Shown in pieces: positions 54,300 through 64,000 of a DNA stretch of 64,000 nt (position 1 is its first letter; each line of letters begins with the position of its first letter). The DNA comes from Favolaschia claudopus (lineage: Eukaryota > Basidiomycota > Agaricomycetes > Agaricales > Mycenaceae): contig JAWWNJ010000025.1 in assembly GCA_037176885.1 (NCBI GenBank), forward strand, positions 1,426,001 to 1,490,000, written 5' to 3'. The notes beneath the pieces were generated by a model that had not been told where the DNA came from, made no database searches, and saw only the letters and a program-made list of their open reading frames with translations. The position numbers and the translations under genes were made by a program.

Positions 54300-56219
54300 T
54301 GAGTTATTTCTTTGACCTATACGAGATGTCCAGTGTTTCATGACGGAATTGTACAGCTCCGGGTAGGAGGCCACACAACGTGGCTGGGCGACGAGAGGAG
54401 AAGAATGGAAACATGGAGTATCTGGGTTAAGAGGTCCAGCTAGTTTCTAAGATAGAAGATTGAATCTCAGTACAAGTGTCAGAGGATGTAAAGAAACCTG
54501 TTACTTCACTACATACGTCTTGAGGGAGTGGCTTGATGTGAAGTTTGGTGGGAGAAGGAGGGAGGGATTGCCTGGCATTGCCGTACTGGAGAAGGCGAGC
54601 AGACCTTATCCTTTTCGTAACGGGTGCGCGCTCTGCTGGGGAAATGTATGTGGCAGCGCTCTCTACAGAAATGGATGATGCAGAAGAGAAGAATTGCCGT
54701 CCTCTCCTTCATTATCAGAGTCTCTAGAAGGTTCGCTTTTCGGAAACTCAATGACTAATGATAGGGTTTGAACGTGGCTTGCTAGTAGAAGGTGCCAGTT
54801 ATCTTGAAAAAGCAATGGTGTTGAAGAAGTTAGCAGCTCAGAAGGAACGAAGATTGACATTCTTGTACATAAACGGGTGGAGGATGGAAAAGAAATCCCG
54901 ACAGACATCCTGTACATAGGAGTGAAGAGTAACATGCTACAAATCGTAAGAGACTTCAAGGTTATGAGTTCTCTAGTAAAATGTCTTTACTCATGGGGGG
55001 TTGAATAGACTCATGAGCGAAGTCAGTGGCGAGAGAAATTTTTATTTACTTCAAAGGCAATACATGAGTCAAATACAAAGCTCCTGGTGTTTACCCAAAG
55101 CTTCAGTAACAACAAATATAAATATTGCAATGCCAAACCAATATGTCCCCGACACAAGGGTGTTGAAGTCTGGGGTTTAGTCCTGACTATCATCAGAATA
55201 GCTCAGTTGGATACCTTCGGGTTAGAGCATCTCACATGACATGAGACGGTCGCAGGCTTACAAAGGGCGCCATGTACTGGCAACAATCAGAACTTGAGAA
55301 TGTTAAAAGAATGCTCTCTGCTTACAGAGATGGGTGCGTACCCCACTCCTCTTCCCTTTTGCTCACTGACATTTTTTCCCTTCCAGCTCCCAACACCCCT
55401 CTTCACCTCTGCTTCACCTGTGCCTATGCCATCGTCTACAAACCGCGCGGCCACTTTCCCCTGTTGTCTCGCCTATCCGCCGCCATCGACTTAAGCCACC
55501 TGCGCTGCAAATCATTCCGCTGCTTTCCAACATCCCAATCCTTCCCCTGGGGCTGTGTCTCCGATGTCGCGCTCAATATAACGAGAAGGCGAGGATGGTG
55601 CAGGGGCTGGATAGAGCGGATAAGTCATGGAGGTGGAGATTTGTGTTGGTAGCTGGAAGGAAATGAGTAAAAAGGAAGGGGGAGAGTGGCCGCGTTTTGA
55701 CAACCCAGCTCCACCCCTGCACTCCTTTTCTTTTGCGCTTCAAGCAGGTGTGGTAATATGTTGTCACTAAGTTGGCAACAGGTTGAAGTGGAATGAAGGA
55801 AAGACAGAAAACGCACCTGACAAAGGTTTCCCCCCCGAGATTCTGGAAAGAGTGAAACGTTGTTGAACGTACTGCGGGTGGATAGGGAGAGTGAGCGCTT
55901 TGCAAACGAGCAGGCGAATTCGGTCAAGCAATGCAAGTGTGTGCGGGGAAGTCGTTCTAACATCCAGGGTGTTTTGGGAGCAACTGAAGTGTTATGCGAG
56001 TCGTCGGGGCAAGCAATGCAATGGTGGTAAGAGGGAATCCCTTTCTTCTGCAACATCTGAAACGCACTTGACTCATCAAGAGATCTAATAATGAAGACAA
56101 TGACGACATGATGGGCGCGAAAAGGTTTGACGACCACATGAACTTGGCTTGTCCGTGGGTCTTTATACACCCAATCCGGCCGGTTCAGATTGGTTCGTCC
56201 CCAAGGGGATTACCATAAA
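54300..56219. other. Region without a confident gene; tRNA-like remnant near 55200
   Basis: Minus-strand frames around 54400-54960 and 55500-56170 are Ser/Leu-rich and could be fragments of a decayed F-box-type gene (e.g. SHVQTLSLVIEFPKSEPSRD), but domains cannot be assigned. Near 55197-55265 a perfect tRNA A-box-like TAGCTCAGTTGG is followed by TCTCA/TGAGA, but there is no proper B box. Confidence 0.3.
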
Positions 56220-56392
56220 GAGAACAAAGGACATAGGATCAGTAGGATCAGGTATCAATGATAGAGGATCATAAAGGATCAGAGGGTGCATAGGATCAGT
56301 AGGATCAGATATTGATGATAGGATCAAGAAGGATCAAAGTGGTGACACTCATGAGAGTGAGAGATGTCAGAGGCAAAACCCACATTCCAACA
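56220..56392 (-). repeat. Truncated copia 3' LTR
   Basis: Matches the inner part of 61094-61475 (GGATCA cluster through CACATTCCAACA) but lacks the TGTTGAACAGGC end. Confidence 0.85.
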
Positions 56393-56418
56393 CTCCCCCG
56401 TGACGAGACAAGTCTCGC

Positions 56419-59400
56419 TCATCTCCCCCGTAATCCTATCAGACCACGCAACTTTTCCACAAGAGGACGTGCGAGGGCCTTAGTTAGGATATCTGCAAGT
56501 TGATCTCCAGTGGGAATATAGTCCACAGAGATGAACCGTTTGGCAACTTGATCTCTGAGCCAGTAAAAGGCCAAGTTGAAGTGCTTCATACGTCCATGGT
56601 GCTCAGGATTTTTAGCAACCTGGATTGCAGACTGGTTGTCCATGAGGAGAAGGGAAGGGCCAGACACTCCATAGCCCAGTTCATGGAGCAGGTTGCGCCC
56701 CCACTTGATCTCCTTTCCAGCTTCCAAGGCAGCAAGATATTCTGCCTCAGTAGTAGAAAGAGAGACAGTGGATTGCAGCTTGCTCCTCCAGCTCACTGGT
56801 CCACCACACATATTACCACGTAACCTCCAGTGCTTTTGCCAGTGTCTGGACAACCGCCATGATTGGCATCAGCATAAGTGATGGGAGGCACGGGCTGAGG
56901 TGATTTTGTGTAGGTAATGCCATAATCAAGTGTTCCTTTGATGTAACGGAACACATGCTTGACAGCCTTCCAGTGCAGTTCACCAGGATTGGAATTGAAC
57001 CGTGCAAGAACTCCAACAACATACGACAAGTCAGGACGTGTTTGAGTAGCCAAATAGATGAGGCGACCAACGGCAGAGATGTAGATGCCATGGTACTTCT
57101 TGGCTTCCTCATCTGACTTGGCACCCATCTCCTTGGTCAAAACTAGACCAGGGAGCATTGGCGTCGAAACAGGATGACAGTCTGACATGTTGAAGTCCTC
57201 AAGCATGTCCAGAGCATACTGGCGCTGAGATAGGGTAATGACTCCAGTCTGAGGGTCACGCTCGATCTTGATACCCAACAATCACTCTGTGGGACCAAGA
57301 TCTTTGAGCTTGAACTCTTTAGAGAGCTCTTCAATGACTTTCTTTGTCAATTTCAGCATCGTCTTTAGCAGCGATGGTGCTGTCATCAACATAGATAGGA
57401 ATGATGACACGCGTCAAGCCTCTAGCGAAGACGAAGCAAGAGCGGTCAGACTGGAGGCATGTGAAGCCCATCTTAACCAGCTTTGCACACAGGACCTTGT
57501 ACCATTCACGGCCAGCTTGCCTCAGACCATAAATGGTGCGATGAAGCTTAAGGAGCTGGTCATGCCGTCCCTGAGGAAAACCTGGCGGCTGAGTCATATA
57601 GACGTCCGCCTCCAAGTGACCATTCAGGTAGGCAGATGAGAAGTCAATGGAACAAAGTTTGAGGTCGTGCTGTGCAGCCAGTGCAAGGACAATGCGGAGT
57701 GTGGCAGGTTTTACAGTAGGGGAGAAAATCTCGTTGTAGTCAACACCATATTTCTGGGTGCGACCATCTGCAACGAGTCTCGCCTTGTAACGCTCAATGG
57801 AGCCATCAGACTTGTGCTTTATAACAAAGACCCATTGGGAACGAACTGGCTTAACGCCAGGGGGTGCATCCACAACTTCCCAGGTGCAGTTCTCAAGCAG
57901 AGCATTAATCTCAGCAAGAGCAGCTTCCTTCCACAAATGAGCATCCTCACGCTTAAGCGCTTCATGATAAGAGCGCGGCTCGCCAGCATGCAGAGCAGAC
58001 TCTGCAGAATGCACATGAGCAGCATTAAGCGCTTGGAGATAAGGGCTCAAAGGATCGCCTTCATGAGCAATGATAAGCGCTTTGAGAAGCAACTCATCAT
58101 CACTCTCCTCATCCTCTTGAGCAGGAGCCGGCTCTGCTGGCGCAACAGGCGGATCAGCAGGAGCGGGCTCAACTGGCCCAGGAGGTTGGTTGACTTTCCA
58201 CCACTCAGCAGCAGGCTTGTGTTCAGTGGTTTGACCATGGTACCGCCGACGTGCAGCGATTCCAATAGGAGATGGAGGTGGTGATTGCTGCTGAGGAGGG
58301 TCATTGGGAGGAGGTGAATTGTCATGAGGAGGTGGAGGTGAAGGCGAACGAGAACTGTGATTGGAAGGAGGATTTGGATTTGGGGGATTGGGAGGTGGAG
58401 CAGGAGGTGGTGCATGATAAACACCAAAGTCATCATCCTCATCATCGTCTCCCCCATGATTGCGCAACTCCTGCACAACTGGAGGAAGATCAACAAATTC
58501 AGAGGATGGACTATTAGGACAGAGTTTAAGAAGAGTTGGTTTGTTCCCAGGGTAATAGCGCTCGTCAAAGACTGCGCGTTCAGAGACAACGGTTTTGCGT
58601 GTCTCTGGATTGTAGAAGAGCCATCCCTTGTGTTGTGTGGGATATCCCACAAAGACGCACTTTTGAAAGTGGATGCCGGAATTGTCCCGTTTATCTCGCT
58701 GCACATGAACATAGGCAAGACAACCCCACACCCGAAGGTGTGTCACATCGGGCTTACGCTTGAACCACAGCTCAAACGGAGTAGTATCTCCAGGGATATG
58801 AGCTGAGGGATGCATATTGCTAACATGAACATAAGCTGCAACTGCAAGCGCTTTGAAAGAAGGCGGCAGATTGGCTTCATGTAGCATAGCCGTAGTGTGC
58901 TCATCTATCGTGCGATTAGCACGCTCTGCTGTCCCGTTCTGCTGCGGTCTATTCCTTGTCGAATGACGGCGCACAATGCCACAAGAGGTAAGGAAATCCT
59001 CAAACTCTAGAGACATGTACTCCCCACCTTCATCCTCTTGAAACTCTTTGATTTTGCAACCAAAGTGATTCTCAGCATAAGCTTTGAACACCTTGAATGC
59101 ATTGAGCGCACCACTCTTGCGCTTCATGTGCATACACACTTTGAAGCTTGTGCGATCATCAACAAAGACAATACAATGTCTCCACCCCTCACGGGTGAAC
59201 ACTTTGTACTGCTTCAGATCAGAGTGTATTAATTCAAGAGGTACAGATGCACGATGACCAGTGGAAGGAAATGGAGCCGCATTCAGCTTGCCAGCAAGGC
59301 AAGGCTCACAGATGGGATCTGGCTTCTGATTTGAAGTAAGCTTCGCACCGGTAACCAGATTCTTGCTCAAGATCTTCTGGGTGTCATTGTGATGCCCAAG

Positions 59401-60699
59401 TCGACGATGCAACAGTTCCAGATCAAGAGGCAAAGTCCCAACTGCAGCCAAAGCTGAGACAGAATCAGAAGGCACTTCTCTCACAAATGCTTGGTTCCCC
59501 TCGTCAATGTCCGCTTCAAAGAATGTTTCACCATCCTTAACAAAACAGATAGTGTTCTGCTCCATGAGAATAGAGTAGCCATGAACACGAGATAGATAGG
59601 TGGTAGAGACGAGGTTATGAGATAGATTGGGAACATACAAGACATTTGTGAGAATTACATGCTTGCTACTACGTCCGTGTATAAGTGGCCTAAGCAAGAT
59701 CTCTCCTTTTAATTCAGAGTACACTACAGCTCCATTTGCGACTTGGATGGGAACCCTGTGCGGAACGGCGTTCAGCAGAAGCCCACGTTGATGGGTCATG
59801 TGCGATGTGGCGCCTGAGTCTGAGTTCCATCGTTTATCAGCAAAAGATGAAGTGGAGGTAGTTAGAAGACTTGCATTGGAGGCCACTTGGGACGTTGCAT
59901 TTGGACCACCACCAGGTTGCTTCTTTCCAATAAGTTCAAGGAACTTGAAGCAGCGATTGAGATAGTGGCCTGGTTTCCCACACCCTGGGCAGACCGAAGT
60001 CGCAGCAGGTGCGGGAGGTGGTGCAGCAGCAAGAGCAACAGCAGGAGATGAGGGGGCAGCAGGAGCAGAGGTGGATGCAACCATGGCCAGACCAGAGAGA
60101 GGATTCTGGTTGGCATCTCCCTGATTAGCAGATCTGAATGCCTGGTCATTGGTATAGGCAAGTTCGACTTTAGTGGCATCCAGATCATCAGGGGATTGCT
60201 CAAAGGGCGCCTTAAGGATAGCAAAGCGCCCTTCATCAGGGAGAGCCATAAGGAGGACCATGGCATGCAACTCTGCATCTGCATTGTCTAGAGTGAAGTC
60301 CTTGGTGCGAGACTCTTTGAGCGCTCTCATGGCAGTGGCAGTGTGACCAACCAGAGAGATTAAGCTCTCACCCTCACCAAGACGAATAGAGGTGAGAGTG
60401 CGGTAGGCAGTGAAACGAGCGCCTGCCTTTCTAGGGGAAAAGCGCTGTTCTAAAGCTGTCCAAAGAGAGCAAGGATCATCCTCATGTTCCTTGACAAGAG
60501 GCTTGACATCATCACCCAACATCTGCCACAAGAGACCAGAGCATCTGTCTCTAGCCTCTGTGTTGATTTCTGCATCAGAAGCTGCAGGCAGACAATAAGA
60601 CCAGACACCCTTGGCTTTGAGTTTAGCCTTGGAGTCACTGGACCAGTTGGAGAATATAGACTCCTTGGTAAGGATGGGAAGCCTCTCATCATGAGTCAT
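56419..60699 (-). pseudogene. Copia gag-pol polyprotein, frame broken near its 3' end
   Basis: Start ATG 60699 (MTHDERLPILTKESIFSNWS). The order is copia-type: Gag, zinc knuckle CPGCGKPGHYLNRC, protease NSDSGATSHMTH, integrase zinc site (HRRLGHHND...CEPCLAGK), DDE residues in LIHSDLKQYK, QEDEGGEYMS and NGTAERANRT, then reverse transcriptase with IPIYVDDST, and RNase H (LSTTEAEYLAALEAGKEIKW, IPTGDQLADILTKALARP). The main frame is intact for 1,122 codons to 57331. A frameshift after AAKDDAEID, a TGA in GPTE-stop-LLGIKI (about 57290) and another 1-nt loss near 56815 (before CGGPVSWRSKLQ) break the RT/RNase H part. Confidence 0.9.
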
Positions 60700-61093
60700 G
60701 GCAGAGAGAGAATATGGGGGGATATAGGGAATGGAAAATGCGCAGGAAAGATGAATGATAAGCTAAAACCACCTGCACAAACAGATGGCGCCCTCAGGAG
60801 TGTGTGTGTGGAGAGGAAACTAAAGTAGGTATGTAACTGATGCTAAAGAACACCCAGTTGTAAGACACTTAGGCCCTAACCCCAGAATCAACAGGATTGA
60901 CTACCGTTTGTTTTCTGGTGGATCAAAGACTACCTCTCAAAGAGGATTCGTCCCAACAGTTGGTGTTCCTAACTACAAGACTTAAAGGGACTTAAACACA
61001 CACACTATAAGGGCAAAGAGAGTGAAGAGCGCAGAGGGATGAGATCTCAGGATGATAAACTCAGGAGATGTTCAAAGGCCGGGGCCCATAACC

Positions 61094-61475
61094 TGTTGAA
61101 CAGGCAAGCACAGAGGTCTGAAGTCAACAGTGAGAACTCTAGTAGATTGCAATGTGAAGTAGATACTTGCCTGAAGTCAACAGTGAGAACTGAGGACTCA
61201 AGGCACTAGCTAGGCTGTATATATATGTACAGGAACAAAGGGAATGCTACATATGGTAAGATAAAGGGAAGACCTAATTGGGCACAAAGGAACTACCTAA
61301 TTGGGAACAAGGGACATAGGATCAGTAGGATCAGGTATCAGTGATAGGGGATCATAAAGGATCAGAGGGTGCATAGGATCAGTAGGATCAGATATTGATG
61401 ATAGGATCAAGAAGGATCAAAGTGGTGACACTCATGAGAGTGAGAGATGTCAGAGGCAAAACCCACATTCCAACA
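61094..61475 (-). repeat. Copia 5' LTR
   Basis: 382 bp, inverted relative to 61887-62270. Eight GGATCA words lie in 61318-61424, which in the element's direction is the upstream (U3) part. Confidence 0.88.
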
Positions 61476-61477
61476 GC

Positions 61478-61534
61478 CTTGCAGATTACGATGATATTGT
61501 TCAATTATTCATTTCCTACGACATCGTATGCCAG
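61478..61534 (+). pseudogene. 57-bp KDZ transposase fragment
   Basis: Reads LADYDDIVQLFISYDIVCQ in frame. SYD-I-x-CQ is the first catalytic-Asp block of other KDZ transposases (a different subfamily from copies A and B). It directly flanks the copia LTR, so copia seems to have inserted in a KDZ gene whose remainder is gone. Confidence 0.6.
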
Positions 61535-62270
61535 TGAGATATTCTGCCTTGGAAGCTGGCAAGGAGATCAAGTGGGTGCGCAATTTGCTTTATGAACTGG
61601 GCTATGGAGTGTCTGGTGGCCCTTCCCTTCTCCTCATGGACAACCAGTCTGCAATCCAGGTTGCTAAAAATCCTGAGCACCATGGACGTATGAAGCACTT
61701 CAACTTGGCCTTTTACTGGCTCAGAGATCAAGTTGCCAAACGGTTCATCTCTGTGGACTATATTCCCACTGGAGATCAACTTGCAGATATCCTAACTAAG
61801 GCCCTCGCACGTCCTCTTGTGGAAAAGTTGCGTGGTCTGATAGGATTACGGGGGAGATGAGCGAGACTTGTCTCGTCACGGGGGAGTGTTGGAATGTGGG
61901 TTTTGCCTCTGACATCTCTCACTCTCATGAGTGTCACCACTTTGATCCTTCTTGATCCTATCATCAATATCTAATCCTACTGATCCTATGCACCCTATGA
62001 TCCTTTATGATCCCCTATCACTGATACCTGATCCTACTGATCCTATGTCCCTTGTTCCCAATTAGGTAGTTCCTTTGTGCCCAATTAGGTCTTCCCTTTA
62101 TCTTACCATATGTAGCATTCCCTTTGTTCCTGTACATATATATACAGCCTAGCTAGTGCCTTGAGTCCTCAGTTCTCACTGTTGACTTCAGGCAAGTATC
62201 TACTTCACATTGCAATCTACTCTAGAGTTCTCACTGTTGACTTCAGACCTCTGTGCTTGCCTGTTCAACA
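61535..62270 (+). mobile_element. Inverted copia fragment: RNase H end plus 3' LTR
   Basis: From about 61548 the frame gives ALEAGKEIKWVRNLLYELGY and ends RPLVEKLRGLIGLRGR (stop near 61858), the same as the end of the neighbouring copia pol but on the opposite strand. A polypurine tract (ACGGGGGAG) and a complete 384-bp LTR (61887-62270) follow. At the 5' junction the short AGATATTCTGCC is inverted relative to the intact copy, between GGCAG/CTGCC arms. Confidence 0.85.
61887..62270 (+). repeat. Copia LTR, inverted copy
   Basis: TGTTGGAATG...CTGTTCAACA, 384 bp, inverted relative to 61094-61475 with a few differences. Confidence 0.88.
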
Positions 62271-63687
62271 AAAGAGCCGTTCCGCTGGCTCTTCAGAACA
62301 GCTCTTCCAAAGAGCTGGGCTCTGTGATACTGTGGCAGAAACAGACCCCAGGGTGCCGCTGTGAGTCAGGCAGTCTACCATGAATGACCTGCGACTGACC
62401 GGGCTAACAAGGTGACAGATCATTAGGAGATAGTTGTTTGTGCTGCGGCCACATGCTTTGAGCATTTTTGTGATTACCACTGGCAAGATGACCATGACAG
62501 TGAGTCAATACAGATTAGCATTTCGGGAGTTCAAATTCATGGATCCCGGAGATCGTTGTCCATGAGATTTTCGAGTTTGAATATAATATGTCAGAAGCCA
62601 CACGCAACCTTCTGCCCCTTGGCAAAACGACCCCAGTGCGGGTCTAAGCCAAACCAGTGGGCTGCACTGCAGCATCACCAGTCGCCCGAGCTCGCCCACG
62701 TCCCTGTTGAAAATGTTCAGTACGTCAGTCAACCTGGATCTAGCCAGGCTCCACATGACCATATCACAAATCGGCCACAACACGCTTTGGCCGTCAGGGA
62801 AATCACTTGCCGTCGAGAATGTTGAGCATGTCTGAACAGCGAGCAAAAGCGAAGTACAAGCTGGGAGTGGCAGAGCCAATGGATCAGAACCTATTGATCG
62901 AAGATGGTACTATTCGAGGATGTAGGAACGTGTGGGTGTCTTTGGCAGATAAGAGAAGTGTGTCGTGTCCCGCCCGTTCTGGTCTTCATTCTTCCTCCTC
63001 CTCGTGTATTCCCGCAATCGGTTACACTGACCTAGTGTTTTCATTGTCCCCCGTTTCAATGTCATGGGAATCAGGTGAACGGGTAGGTGCTGTTGCAGGC
63101 TCCAATGCCGTAGATTGACATCTCTGTGTAGTGTCGAGGGTTAGTCACTTTGGTCTCATCTCCAAACAGGAATCCAACAACCATTAGTTGCAAAATTTAT
63201 TACTGACCTGCCCTCACCTATCACCCATTTGCAGCAGATATCAGAGGAGCTTGACAATCTGTGGCTTCAAGCGGTGTCTGTGGTGCACCTTCAATGGAGA
63301 GGCAAATGCGGAGACTCACCCACCTTCATGCTCAGCAGAAGTACTCATCCTCTGATCATGATGATCGTCCCGTTGGTGTACTTCATTCGAAAGTGTAAAG
63401 CTGGCTATGGTGCGCTTTTTTCTTCTTCTTCTTTTTTCTCTTCTGTTCCGCTCATTATACTTCCCTTGCACCCCGCGCTCGAGCCACTGCCCTAACAACC
63501 CGCTTTGGACACCGCACTCCAACGCAAACACTGTGACACCACCGCAGACACCACTTCACTCAAAGGCACAAACACCACCACATTTATGCACCAAACACGG
63601 CACGGGTGCCGCTGCTGCGCTATGTTCTGACTACCCCAACAAACTGAATGCGCAGCGGCGTTTGAGCCAATGGAAAGAAAACGGTGC
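62271..63687. other. Stretch without a supported gene
   Basis: Small hairpins follow the LTR (AGAGCC/GGCTCT near 62273-62292 and AGCTCTTCCAAAGAGCT near 62302-62318). Open frames at 62505-62879 (-) and 62807-63118 (+) carry no motif. Confidence 0.4.
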
Positions 63688-63786
63688 TGTCCTGTTCCGC
63701 TGCGGTCTATTCCTTGTCAAATGACAGCGCACAATGCCACAAGAGGTAAGGAAATTCTCAAACTGAGACATGTACTCCCCACCTTC
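63688..63786 (-). pseudogene. Copia integrase fragment
   Basis: Reads EGGEYMSQFENFLTSCGIVR and then RNRPQRNRT, matching the DDE region of the copia at 58.9-59.0 kb (EGGEYMSLEFEDFLTSCGIV). About 33 codons only. Confidence 0.8.
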
Positions 63787-64000
63787 GAGGTAAGTTTTCA
63801 TTATGTTCCGCCTATTCAACATTTTAATTGAAAGAAAATCCTTCTATAGGCGACTTTCATTTTGTGCCAAATAATCAGGGCAGTAGAAAATGTGTAGAGG
63901 TCAGTCTTCGAATCCCAGTCTACGGTGTGCGTTTCGAGGGCAAGACTCCACCGCGGTTCTACAACTACCTCACCTGAAACAATGACTAGGGTGTCCCAGA

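Larger units (their letters stand above)
56220..61475 (-). mobile_element. Ty1/copia LTR retrotransposon, decayed, 3' LTR truncated
   Basis: On the minus strand: full 5' LTR (61094-61475), leader, gag-pol (60699-56419), polypurine tract (ACGGGGGAG at 56393-56401), and the first about 173 bp of the 3' LTR (56220-56392), after which homology stops. LTR ends are TGTTGGAATG...TGTTCAACA. The pol frame has frameshifts and a stop, so it is not autonomous. Its right flank is a KDZ fragment and then an inverted copia piece. Confidence 0.88.

Noticed and set aside
54400..56170. Minus-strand frames suggestive of an F-box/LRR gene
   Set aside because: Only general Leu/Ser richness; no F-box signature could be pointed to, so not called as a gene.
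58272..58806. Plus-strand frames opposite the copia polyprotein
   Set aside because: Antisense of the Pro-rich linker between integrase and reverse transcriptase.
63890..63960. tRNA-like TCTTCGAATCCCAG (B-box-like) near the window end
   Set aside because: No matching A box or acceptor stem could be folded around it.

Overview
The window comes from a repeat-rich, mushroom-forming basidiomycete (Agaricomycetes). This is inferred from short GT-AG introns of about 50-60 nt, KDZ-type transposases with cysteine clusters, Ty3/gypsy and Ty1/copia elements, and several gene families that I recall only from such fungi. Few host genes are visible. Most of the sequence is mobile elements nested inside or beside one another.

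Layout. (1) 1-29262: one KDZ transposase gene on the minus strand (copy A), cut in three. A giant, apparently complete Ty3/gypsy element (1435-19469, 18,035 bp, 1,797-bp LTRs, TSD GCGG) and an 8,392-bp TIR element (20691-29082, 255-bp TIRs beginning CACTG, TSD TCT) have each inserted precisely into its coding sequence. With both insertions removed, the reading frame continues across each junction. (2) 29345-34658: a divergent coiled-coil gene, a small basic gene and a 584-aa coiled-coil gene ('X-A'). (3) 35041-36759: two clear host-type genes, PSF1 (GINS subunit) and a DEDDy 3'-5' exonuclease, arranged tail to tail. (4) 37538-45324: a minisatellite, then a second KDZ unit (copy B) with the same divergent coiled-coil gene and a decayed X homologue. 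(5) 45.6-56.2 kb: gene-poor, with remnants of two other transposase families and a few hypothetical ORFs. (6) 56220-62270: a decayed Ty1/copia element on the minus strand abutting an inverted copia fragment, with a 57-bp KDZ fragment trapped between them. A small copia scrap lies near 63.7 kb.

The most unusual object is the giant gypsy element. gag, protease and pol run on the minus strand with a normal PBS and PPT. Between pol and the 3' LTR lie about 7 kb holding three intron-containing genes on the opposite strand, two of which encode a six-cysteine Zn2Cys6-like cluster. The palindrome CCGCGG occurs 53 times by my count in the 18 kb (about 4 expected) and only about five times in the other 46 kb. 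Zn2Cys6 factors bind CGG half sites, and yeast Pdr1/Pdr3 bind TCCGCGGA. A self-encoded protein acting on sites scattered over its own element is therefore a testable hypothesis, comparable to plant VANDAL/VANC anti-silencing. No computation was run. Counts, splice sites and homologies are by eye and from memory of families.
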